A DNA stretch of 64,000 nt, taken from the NCBI GenBank assembly GCA_944321365.1, contig CALULA010000007.1:62001-126000 (forward strand). Direction: 5' to 3'. Position numbers and translations under genes: made by a program. Of the stretch, positions 26,015 through 33,385 are shown one piece after another. The notes beneath the pieces are model-generated. The model was given only the letters and a program-made list of their open reading frames with translations, was not told the DNA's origin and did no database searches. The stretch comes from an uncultured Paraprevotella sp. (GTDB lineage Bacteria > Bacteroidota > Bacteroidia > Bacteroidales > Bacteroidaceae). Numbering within the stretch: position 1 is the stretch's first letter; every line of letters starts with the position of its first letter.

Positions 26015-26860
26015 ATGAAAAGAAAATTTGTGTGGTGCATGTTGTGGGGAGTCTTGCTGATGTCCTGCAACCGTAGCAAGGTCGTGTCCGATGTGGATTA
26101 TCCAAATGATTCGGTAACTGACTCATTATTCGATTCTCCTGATTCACTGATTTTTTCTTCAGAGCCTGCAACGGAAGAGGAGTTGCCGAAGACTGCGGAT
26201 GAACTTTTTGACGATTTCATTTTTGAGTTTGCCCGTTTGCCTCATTTGCAACTGAAGAGAGTGGCATTTCCTTTACCTCTGATTGCCGGTGAGGATACGA
26301 CGTGGCTGCCTAAGGAAGAGTGGAAATTTGAATCCTTATTCCTGAACCGTGACTACTACACAGTGCTCTTCAGCAGTGAGGAACAGATGGAATGGGAGAA
26401 GCGGACGGACTTGAATTGTGTGGATTTGGAGTGGATCTTTTTAGACGAGCAACAGTTCAAGGTTTACCGTTTTGAACGATTGAGCGGGAAGTGGATGCTC
26501 ACAGAGGAACGTGTGCGTCCTTTCCGTGAATCTTCATTGGCTGATTTTTTGAATTTCTATGCGAAGTTTTCGACAGACCTGGAGTTCCAGTTGTTGTCGG
26601 TGTCGGACCCTCTGCGTTACGTAACGACCGACCCGGATGATGATTTCAATGTGATAGAAGGCATGTTGGATCACGACCAATGGGAGGCATTCAAGCCTCA
26701 GTTGCCCAAGAATGTCATTACGAATATCCGTTACGGACAGACTTACGACCGTTCCAATAGCGTTTTATTGGTGAAGCAAGGCATCTCCAACGGAATGATG
26801 GATATACTTACCTTCCGTAAGGGGAGAGCAGGATGGAAGTTAGTGGCTTATGAAAACTGA
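26015..26860 (+). CDS. DUF4348-like lipoprotein
   Basis: 281 aa from ATG 26015; signal with lipobox LLMSC followed by NRS. An acidic linker (about 20-65) leads to a domain with ELFDDFIFEFARLPHLQLKR, FPLPLIAGEDTTW and ILTFRKGRAGWKLVAYEN. This resembles the Bacteroides DUF4348 family from memory; no function known. murB begins 14 nt later, so expression is linked. Confidence 0.75.
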   Translation: MKRKFVWCMLWGVLLMSCNRSKVVSDVDYPNDSVTDSLFDSPDSLIFSSEPATEEELPKTADELFDDFIFEFARLPHLQLKRVAFPLPLIAGEDTTWLPKEEWKFESLFLNRDYYTVLFSSEEQMEWEKRTDLNCVDLEWIFLDEQQFKVYRFERLSGKWMLTEERVRPFRESSLADFLNFYAKFSTDLEFQLLSVSDPLRYVTTDPDDDFNVIEGMLDHDQWEAFKPQLPKNVITNIRYGQTYDRSNSVLLVKQGISNGMMDILTFRKGRAGWKLVAYEN

Positions 26861-26874
26861 CAGGACGGACAGCT

Positions 26875-27915
26875 ATGACAGAGAGAGAAAACTACTCATT
26901 ATTGCATCATAACACCTTTGGGATAGAGGCCTCTGCAGCTCATTTCATCACGTATGACAGCGTAGCGGATTTGCAGTCGGCCATAGCTTATATACACTCT
27001 TCATATCCGGACAAAACGGTTTTGCACATTGGCGGTGGAAGTAATCTGTTGTTCTTGTCTGATTTTGATGGAGTCATATTGCATTCGGCCATTCAAGGTG
27101 TTACGGTGAAGCGGGAGGGCAGCGATATTCATTTGCGGGTCGGAGCCGGTATGGTATGGGACGATTTGGTTGCCTGGTGTGTGTCGAATGCATATTACGG
27201 CTTGGAAAATCTGTCGTGGATACCCGGCGAGGTCGGTGCGGCCGCAGTGCAGAACATCGGAGCCTACGGAGCCGAGGCCAAGGATGTGATTACAGAAGTG
27301 GAAACCGTAGACTTGATGACTGGCGCATTGAGGAGCTTTCAGGCCGACGAGTGTGAATATGCCTACCGCAAGAGCGTTTTCAAGACAACTCTTCGTGGGC
27401 GTTATGCCGTCACTTATGTGCATTTCCGGCTTTCTTCTGCCTTTGTTCCCCGGCTGGATTACGCAAGAGTGCGGGAAGTCTTGCGCAATACCGGCGCAGG
27501 TCTTGCGCAATGTTCTGCTGCAGATGTGCGGAGGGCGATTATCGATATCCGACGATCAAAACTGCCCGACCCGAAAGAGCAGGGAAATGCCGGGAGTTTC
27601 TTTATGAATCCAGTCGTAGAACGTGCGGTGTATGAGCGGATAAAGGAGCGTTATCCCGACGTGCCCTGTTTTGTGGAAGACGACCATCGGGTGAAAATTC
27701 CGGCAGGATGGCTGATAGAACGTTGCGGCTGGAAAGGGCGTTCATTGGGACGGGCGGCTGTGCACGACCGTCAGGCTTTGGTGCTGGTGAACAAGGGGCA
27801 TGCTACAGGGCAGGATATTCTGGCATTATGCAATGCTGTCCGTAGCGATGTGTTCCGGTCGTTTGGCATTGAGATTCAGCCGGAAGTGAATATTATAGGA
27901 GGAATGCCACAATGA
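26875..27915 (+). CDS. murB: UDP-N-acetylenolpyruvoylglucosamine reductase
   Basis: Second committed step of peptidoglycan synthesis: reduces UDP-GlcNAc-enolpyruvate to UDP-MurNAc using FAD and NADPH. 346 aa, type II-like. FAD site HIGGGSNLLFLSDFDG, GEVGAAAVQNIGAYG, substrate loop KLPDPKEQGNAGSFFMNP (catalytic Ser in GSFF) and C-terminal LVNKGHATGQDILAL. Residues about 195-216 (YARVREVLRNTGAGLAQCSA) are encoded by a 22-nt phased repeat array and look like a short lineage-specific loop. It overlaps the next gene by 4 nt. Confidence 0.96.
   Translation: MTERENYSLLHHNTFGIEASAAHFITYDSVADLQSAIAYIHSSYPDKTVLHIGGGSNLLFLSDFDGVILHSAIQGVTVKREGSDIHLRVGAGMVWDDLVAWCVSNAYYGLENLSWIPGEVGAAAVQNIGAYGAEAKDVITEVETVDLMTGALRSFQADECEYAYRKSVFKTTLRGRYAVTYVHFRLSSAFVPRLDYARVREVLRNTGAGLAQCSAADVRRAIIDIRRSKLPDPKEQGNAGSFFMNPVVERAVYERIKERYPDVPCFVEDDHRVKIPAGWLIERCGWKGRSLGRAAVHDRQALVLVNKGHATGQDILALCNAVRSDVFRSFGIEIQPEVNIIGGMPQ
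27459..27524. repeat. 22-nt phased array C (3 units) inside murB
   Basis: Cores TTACGCAA (27459), TTGCGCAA (27481) and TTGCGCAA (27503) lie 22 nt apart, inside the coding sequence. A possible fourth core (TGTGCGGA) follows at a 23-nt step. The reading frame of murB is kept. Confidence 0.8.
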
Positions 27916-28670
27916 AAGTCACCTTTCTGGGGACTGGTACGAGCACCGGTGTGCCGCAGATTGGCTGCACGTGCAAGGTCTGTACCAGCAAAGATGTCCG
28001 TGACAGACGGCTGAGGGCTTCGGTGTTGTTGGAAACAGAGCGGACGCGCGTGCTGGTGGACTGTGGGCCGGATTTCCGTCAGCAGATGCTGTCGAGAGAT
28101 TTCCGTGCCATAGATGCGGTGCTGATTACCCATGAGCATTATGACCACGTGGGTGGGATAGACGATTTGCGCCCGTTCTGTGTCTTCGGAGATGTGCAGC
28201 TTTATGCTTCCGGGCGGACCGGACGTCAGTTGCGGCAAAGTCTGCCTTATTGTTTTGTGGAACATAAATATCCGGGCGTTCCGCTGCTTTGTCTGCATGA
28301 AATCCGTCCGCATGAGACCTTGGAGGTGAAAGATCTGCGCATTACTCCTATCGAGGTGATGCATGCCTGTATGCCCATTTTGGGCTTCAGGGTGAACAAT
28401 ATGGCCTATATAACGGACATGAAGACTATCCGTCCGTCAGAGCTGTCTTATTTGCAAGGGCTGGATTTGCTGATTGTCAACGGGCTTCGGCATGAGCCTC
28501 ATAATTCCCATCAGACAATAGAGGAAGCTTGTCTGTTCGCGCGCAGTCTGGGCGTTCCGCAGACTTATCTGATTCACATGGGACATCATATTGACCTGCA
28601 CGCGGTGGAAGATGCCCGTCTGCCGGAAGGCATACATCTGGCTTATGACGGACTGGAGCTGGTCTGCTGA
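27912..28670 (+). CDS. Metallo-beta-lactamase-fold hydrolase, PhnP-like
   Basis: 252-aa cytosolic hydrolase. N-terminus VTFLGTGTSTGVPQIGC with a Cys cluster (GCTCKVCTSKD) as in PhnP-type enzymes, the MBL motif THEHYDHVGGIDDL (HxHxDH), and later metal ligands in YITDMKT and LIHMGHHID. PhnP relatives are cyclic phosphodiesterases; the substrate here is unknown. The start ATG overlaps the murB stop (ATGA). Confidence 0.9.
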   Translation: MKVTFLGTGTSTGVPQIGCTCKVCTSKDVRDRRLRASVLLETERTRVLVDCGPDFRQQMLSRDFRAIDAVLITHEHYDHVGGIDDLRPFCVFGDVQLYASGRTGRQLRQSLPYCFVEHKYPGVPLLCLHEIRPHETLEVKDLRITPIEVMHACMPILGFRVNNMAYITDMKTIRPSELSYLQGLDLLIVNGLRHEPHNSHQTIEEACLFARSLGVPQTYLIHMGHHIDLHAVEDARLPEGIHLAYDGLELVC

Positions 28671-29071
28671 TGTCGCGGGGCGGCGGCACGTACGGCGGTC
28701 GACACCGTCCGGCACTGTGGAGCGGCACTTTCCGGCGGGGCGGGGTGGTTGCCGCATGACGGATGCCCTGCCGGACGGCACTTTCTGCAAAATGTCATCT
28801 TGACACTTTGCTTTCTTTACCTCTTCTGTATCCGCGTATTTGCGGCCGGCGGACAGCAGGTCGTGAAAAACGCAATCTCACAAGTCTTGAAAAAGTCACG
28901 GTGTCAGCAGATGGCGGTTTTGGCTTGACGTGTGTGCGCAGCAGTGCGGTGTTGTGCATGGAAAATGGCCGTATGTGTCAGCTGTAGGGGCGTTCCGCTT
29001 TCTTTTTGATATTTCGGTAGAAGGCCTGCATCGGCATCAAAGAGAGAAAAAAGCAGCGAAAAGCACGGTTG
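28671..29071. other. Gene-free GC-rich segment between convergent genes
   Basis: No coding region can be supported. Short GGCACTTTC-like repeats occur near 28724, 28777 and (as GACACTTTG) 28802, at irregular distance. An imperfect palindrome AAATGTCA..TGACACTTT lies at about 28790-28808. The gap continues with a terminator and array D, and 29226-29584 also holds no supported gene. Confidence 0.5.
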
Positions 29072-29096
29072 CGGACCGCCTTGCGGTCCGTTTTTT
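29072..29096 (+). terminator. Intrinsic terminator before array D
   Basis: CGGACCGC and GCGGTCCG (8 bp) around a 3-nt loop, then six T. It is 400 nt downstream of the hydrolase stop, and its right arm forms the first core of array D. Confidence 0.75.
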
Positions 29097-29225
29097 CCGG
29101 CGTTGCGGCAGGACGTCTGCGTCTGTGCGCACAAATCCGTGCGTCCTTGCTCATAAAAAAGTGTTTCTTCCGCAACGCCGTCCGCGTTTTTCCGCAAAGA
29201 AATCCGTGTTTTTGCGGAAAAACAG
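29081..29225. repeat. 22-nt phased array D (7 units, mixed cores)
   Basis: Core centres at 29083, 29105, 29127, 29149, 29170, 29192 and 29214: five steps of 22 nt and one of 21. Cores include TTGCGGTC, TTGCGGCA, GTGCGCAC, TTGCTCAT, TTCCGCAA (twice) and TTGCGGAA. The longest array in the window, between convergent genes. The first unit overlaps the terminator arm and may be coincidental. Confidence 0.8.
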
Positions 29226-29584
29226 TTAATTTTATTTGATAAATGCAAATATATGTGGGGAGAATTTTTCTGTTTTGAACGGAATGAGGGAAGTGACTGT
29301 CAGCGCGAACGGTAAATGCGTTGCTTTTTGTTGCGGAATATGTCGGAATAGCTGCTTTTTGTTATGTCGTCTTTGGCATGCGAATGGTCCGGAAGCGGCA
29401 GACCGCCTTTCCTGCAAGGCGGGGCGGTTTCACCTCCATGCCAGTTCCGGCGGCACGGTGCGGGTTGCAGATATGCCCGGCGGGCGGGATGGAAAAAGGG
29501 AAGCGGGTCACCGCCGTATGCTGCCTTTTGCCGGCAGAATACGCGGACGGTGGCCCGCTTCATGCTGTTGCCTGTATTGGGCGT

Positions 29585-29932
29585 TCATTTGGTGTCGGCA
29601 TAGCCTTCGGCACGCAGCAAATCCACAATGCGGGGTTTCCAGTCGCCTTGTATGAGAATGTCGCCGTCTTTTACCGTTCCGCCCACGCCGCATTTCGTCT
29701 TCAGCAGTTTGCACAATTCTTTCAGGTCGTTTTCCTGTCCTTCAAAGCCTTTTATGACGGTCACTACTTTTCCGCCACGGTTTTTACGTTCGGTCGTTAC
29801 CCGTAGCCGTTGCCGGTTTTTGGGCAGGGTTTCCGTTTCTTCCGTCGTGTTTCCCGTATCAAAAGCGAAATCAGGGTTGGTGGAATAAACCATCCCCAAC
29901 CTTGATTTCCAGTCATTGTCTTTGCTGCGCAT
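29585..29932 (-). CDS. Translation initiation factor SUI1/YciH-family protein
   Basis: 115-aa protein with an eIF1/YciH fold. N-terminal 45 residues are variable; the core RVTTERKNRGGKVVTVIKGF, then KELCKLLKTKCGVGGTVKDG and ILIQGDWKPRIVDLL is the SUI1 pattern. In bacteria YciH is thought to affect start-site fidelity. It starts 2 nt after the ettA stop codon, so both translation-related genes are on one message. Confidence 0.92.
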   Translation of the reverse strand: MRSKDNDWKSRLGMVYSTNPDFAFDTGNTTEETETLPKNRQRLRVTTERKNRGGKVVTVIKGFEGQENDLKELCKLLKTKCGVGGTVKDGDILIQGDWKPRIVDLLRAEGYADTK

Positions 29933-29934
29933 TA

Positions 29935-31632
29935 TTAGTCCTCCATCAGTTTCCGGTAACGGATGCGTTTGGGCTCTTCCAGTCCGAGCCGCTTCATCTT
30001 GTTGCTTTCATATTCGGAGTAGCTGCCCTCAAAGAAGAATACTTCTCCGTTGCCTTCAAAAGCAAGTATGTGCGTACAGATGCGGTCCAGGAACCAACGG
30101 TCGTGGCTGATGACTACGGCACAGCCGGCAAACTCCTCCAAGCCCTCTTCCAATGCACGGAGCGTGTTTACGTCGATGTCGTTGGTCGGCTCGTCTAACA
30201 GCAGTACATTTCCTTCTTCTTTCAGGGCCATGGCCAGATGCAGACGGTTGCGCTCCCCACCAGAGAGCACGCCGCATTTCTTTTCCTGGTCGGCTCCGGA
30301 GAAGTTGAACCGGCTCAAGTAGGCGCGGACGTTTACATCGCGGTTGCCCAGACGCATCAGCTCGTTGCCGCCGCTCATGACTTCATAGACGCTCTTTTCC
30401 GGCGAGATGTCCTTGTGGGTCTGGTCCACGTAAGCCAGTTTTACGGTCTCGCCGACTTCAAAGGCACCGCTGTCGGCTTTTTCCAGTCCCATGATCAGCC
30501 GGAACAATGTGGTTTTTCCGGCACCGTTAGGGCCGATTACTCCCACGATTCCATTGGGAGGCAGCATGAAATTGAGGTCGTTGAAGAGCACTTTGTCACC
30601 GTATGCTTTCCGCACGTGCTGTGCCTCGATGACCTTGTTGCCCAGGCGCGGCCCGTTCGGAATAAAGATTTCCAGTTTCTCTTCTTTTTCTTTCTGGTCC
30701 TCGTTGAGCAATTTGTCGTAGGAGTTCAGACGGGCCTTGCCTTTGGCATGGCGTGCTTTAGGTGCCATACGCACCCATTCCAATTCGCGCTCTAAGGTTT
30801 TGCGGCGTTTGCTGGCTGTTTTTTCTTCCTGTTCCATGCGCTTGGTTTTCTGTTCCAGCCATGAAGAGTAGTTTCCTTTCCATGGAATGCCTTCGCCGCG
30901 GTCCAGTTCCAGAATCCATCCGGCTACGTCGTCAAGGAAATAGCGGTCGTGGGTTACGGCGATGACCGTGCCCTCATATTGGTTCAGGTGTTGCTCCAGC
31001 CAGTCGATGCTTTCTGCATCCAGGTGGTTGGTCGGCTCGTCCAGCAGCAGCACATCGGGCTTCTGCAGCAACAGTCGGCAGAGAGCTACGCGGCGGCGTT
31101 CACCTCCCGACAGATTCGCCACCTGCTGGTCGGCCGGCGGACAGCGCAGGGCATCCATGGCGCGTTCCAGTTTGCTGTCCAGGTTCCAGGCATCCGTAGC
31201 ATCGATGATGTCCTGCAGCTCGCCTTGACGTGCGAAGAGAGCGTTCATCTTATCCTCATCCTCATAGTATTCCGGCAAGCCGAATTTTTGATTGATTTCT
31301 TCATATTCCGTCAGAGCTTCCACGATGGATTGCACACCCTCCATGACTACTTCCTTCACGGTCTTGGTGTCGTCCAACTGAGGCTCCTGAGGCAGATAGC
31401 CCACACTGTAACCGGGCGAGAACACTACATTGCCCTGAAAGTCCTTGTCCAGTCCGGCAATGATTTTCATCAGGGTGGATTTTCCTGAGCCGTTCAAGCC
31501 GATGATACCGATTTTTGCCCCGTAAAAGAAGCTCAGGTAGATGTTTTTCAGCACTTGTTTGTTGGTCTGGCGAATGGTTTTGCTCACACCGACCATAGAA
31601 AAAATGACCTTTTTGTCGTCTACTGTTGCCAT
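29935..31632 (-). CDS. ettA: Energy-dependent translational throttle protein (ABC-F)
   Basis: Ribosome-associated ABC-F ATPase that gates the first elongation step according to the energy state. 565 aa with two ATPase cassettes: Walker A GLNGSGKST (about residue 40) and GPNGAGKTT (about 360), signatures LSGGERRRVAL and LSGGERNRLHL, and Walker B LLLDEPTNHLDAESI and LLLDEPTNDIDVNTL. The charged linker with KARLNSYDKLLNEDQKEKEE lies between, as in EttA. No membrane segments. menA lies 21 nt upstream. Confidence 0.95.
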   Translation of the reverse strand: MATVDDKKVIFSMVGVSKTIRQTNKQVLKNIYLSFFYGAKIGIIGLNGSGKSTLMKIIAGLDKDFQGNVVFSPGYSVGYLPQEPQLDDTKTVKEVVMEGVQSIVEALTEYEEINQKFGLPEYYEDEDKMNALFARQGELQDIIDATDAWNLDSKLERAMDALRCPPADQQVANLSGGERRRVALCRLLLQKPDVLLLDEPTNHLDAESIDWLEQHLNQYEGTVIAVTHDRYFLDDVAGWILELDRGEGIPWKGNYSSWLEQKTKRMEQEEKTASKRRKTLERELEWVRMAPKARHAKGKARLNSYDKLLNEDQKEKEEKLEIFIPNGPRLGNKVIEAQHVRKAYGDKVLFNDLNFMLPPNGIVGVIGPNGAGKTTLFRLIMGLEKADSGAFEVGETVKLAYVDQTHKDISPEKSVYEVMSGGNELMRLGNRDVNVRAYLSRFNFSGADQEKKCGVLSGGERNRLHLAMALKEEGNVLLLDEPTNDIDVNTLRALEEGLEEFAGCAVVISHDRWFLDRICTHILAFEGNGEVFFFEGSYSEYESNKMKRLGLEEPKRIRYRKLMED

Positions 31633-31653
31633 AAGTTTTTATAGTTATTGGGG

Positions 31654-32535
31654 TTAAATGATTAATCCGATGGAGAGCAGCACACCGAACAGCAGGATGT
31701 TGCGTGCCGTGGCTTCCAGCACCTCGTTCAGGGCCTTGCCCCGGCGGATGCGCCTCATCCGCCGGAACGCGATGAAATGGAGCACAAAATAGGGCAACAC
31801 CAGCAGGGCGGCTTCTTCCTTTCCTACGAGCCATAGTGTCTGGCAAAGCGCTGTGGCCCCCAGACCCATCTCGAAATAGAGGAGTTCTGTGCCTTTCTCG
31901 CCGGCTATTACGGCCAAGGTTCTTTTCCCGTTTGCCTCATCCAGCTCACGGTCGCGGTAGTTGTTCACGATGAGCAGACAGTCGATGACCATTCCGCAAG
32001 CTATACTGAGAATTACGGTGAAAGGGTCGAAAGTTTGTGTCTGTAGGTAATAGGTGGCACATACGGGTACAAGGCCGAAAAACACCAGCACCAATACATC
32101 GCCCAGGCCGAGGCTTGCCAGACAGGTGGTGTACAGGAAACAGAATACGACGCAGAGTACGCCTATGACAACCATGGGCCATCCGCCGTAGAGCACCAGC
32201 GGCAGTCCGGCGAGGCACGACAGCACGGTGGTGACGGCTATGCCCTTTCGCATGGCCGGCATGGTAATCCACCCCTCGGTGCATGCACGTTTGGGGCCCA
32301 GCCGTTCCCCGTTGTCCAGCCCTTTCTTGCAGTCGTAATAGTCGTTGATGAAGTTCGCGTCGATCTGCATCAGGAAGGCGAAAAGGAAGCAGAGCAAGGC
32401 CGGTATGTCCCGGAAATGCCCGTCGGAGATGGCCAGTGCGAGGCCTATCATGACCGGTACGGCCGCACCGGACAGCGTCTTCGGGCGTGCCGCCAGCACC
32501 CAGGCCTGTAATGAATTAGTCTTTATCTCATTCAT
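31654..32535 (-). CDS. menA: 1,4-dihydroxy-2-naphthoate polyprenyltransferase
   Basis: Membrane prenyltransferase that attaches the isoprenoid tail in menaquinone synthesis. 293 aa, about 8 helices. The two Asp-rich motifs are NDYYDCKKGLDNGERLG and NNYRDRELDEANGKRTLAV (prenyl-PP/Mg binding). The N-terminal AARPKTLSGAAVPVMIGLAL is typical of MenA. The other men genes are not in this window. Confidence 0.94.
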   Translation of the reverse strand: MNEIKTNSLQAWVLAARPKTLSGAAVPVMIGLALAISDGHFRDIPALLCFLFAFLMQIDANFINDYYDCKKGLDNGERLGPKRACTEGWITMPAMRKGIAVTTVLSCLAGLPLVLYGGWPMVVIGVLCVVFCFLYTTCLASLGLGDVLVLVFFGLVPVCATYYLQTQTFDPFTVILSIACGMVIDCLLIVNNYRDRELDEANGKRTLAVIAGEKGTELLYFEMGLGATALCQTLWLVGKEEAALLVLPYFVLHFIAFRRMRRIRRGKALNEVLEATARNILLFGVLLSIGLII

Positions 32536-32557
32536 GTCTGTTTGTTTTTAGGTAAGT

Positions 32558-33385
32558 TCATGACATTTCAACGCGCAGATAGCTGCGGTCGTCGAAAGAA
32601 ACGTTCCCGCGCATCAGTCCCTTTGTGGACCGGAACGAGCCGATGCACAGCGGGTCGTGTGCCAGCTGGCGGGCCAGCAGGGCCTCCGATTCCTCCAGCG
32701 TGTCGGCCAGAACGGGATAACCGTCGGACGCCAGTACTAGAAATTCCGCATTCACCGGTACGGGCAATATCCTGACCAGGGAAATGTCTACGGGAAAACC
32801 GTCCAGAACAGCATAGCCCCATTGGCCGATGTCTTCGGCATTTTGGAAAGAGCACTGGTCTTTCAGACAGGGGAAAATCCATTCCCGTCCCAAGTCATGC
32901 TCTTGCAGGCTGGCGATGGAATGGCCCTTTCGGAGCAGATAGTGCAGGATGTCGCTCCGGATGTCAGCCAGCAGTCTGTCCACAGGCTTGGGATTTCCGT
33001 ATGTTTTCCCGTTGAAACGGCACAAACAATCACCCACCATCCATATTTCGTGCTTTTGACAGGAGTAGATGACCGCACTGGCTGTCAGGCGATGTTCGCC
33101 ATGCCGTTTTGCGTCCTCGTATAACCGGTGGTCCTCGTAAAACCGACGTATGCGTCCCGTCAGGAAGTTCACGGCCTCTTGTGCGGAACAGTCCGGCGGC
33201 AGCTGGCGTAGAGCATCGCACACCAGTTCCATAGCCATAAGCCCGGACGTCTTTCCGTTCATGCGGAATGAGCTTTTGCTGGTAGAGCCGTCTACTACAG
33301 CTGCGAAATTATCGGTCACCACGATGCCGTCCTCGCAGGTGGCCACCGTGTTTTTTCCTTTTTGGAAACATGTCGTCACTTTCAT
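32558..33385 (-). CDS. PP2C-like phosphatase-domain protein
   Basis: 275 aa from ATG 33385. A PPM/PP2C-like pattern: VVDGSTSK (metal Asp-Gly), ASAVIYSCQKHEIWMVGDC, and FLVLASDGYPVL (metal Asp). The canonical RxxNED start motif is replaced by TCEDGIVVTDNF, so catalysis is uncertain. Bacteroides has similar stand-alone proteins of unknown role. The first 77 nt overlap the 3' end of ygiQ; a GTG at 33415 would lengthen the overlap to 107 nt. Confidence 0.75.
   Translation of the reverse strand: MKVTTCFQKGKNTVATCEDGIVVTDNFAAVVDGSTSKSSFRMNGKTSGLMAMELVCDALRQLPPDCSAQEAVNFLTGRIRRFYEDHRLYEDAKRHGEHRLTASAVIYSCQKHEIWMVGDCLCRFNGKTYGNPKPVDRLLADIRSDILHYLLRKGHSIASLQEHDLGREWIFPCLKDQCSFQNAEDIGQWGYAVLDGFPVDISLVRILPVPVNAEFLVLASDGYPVLADTLEESEALLARQLAHDPLCIGSFRSTKGLMRGNVSFDDRSYLRVEMS

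Noticed and set aside
28724..28808. GGCACTTTC repeats after the PhnP-like gene as a second repeat family
   Set aside because: Only three irregularly spaced partial copies; not distinguishable from chance by eye.
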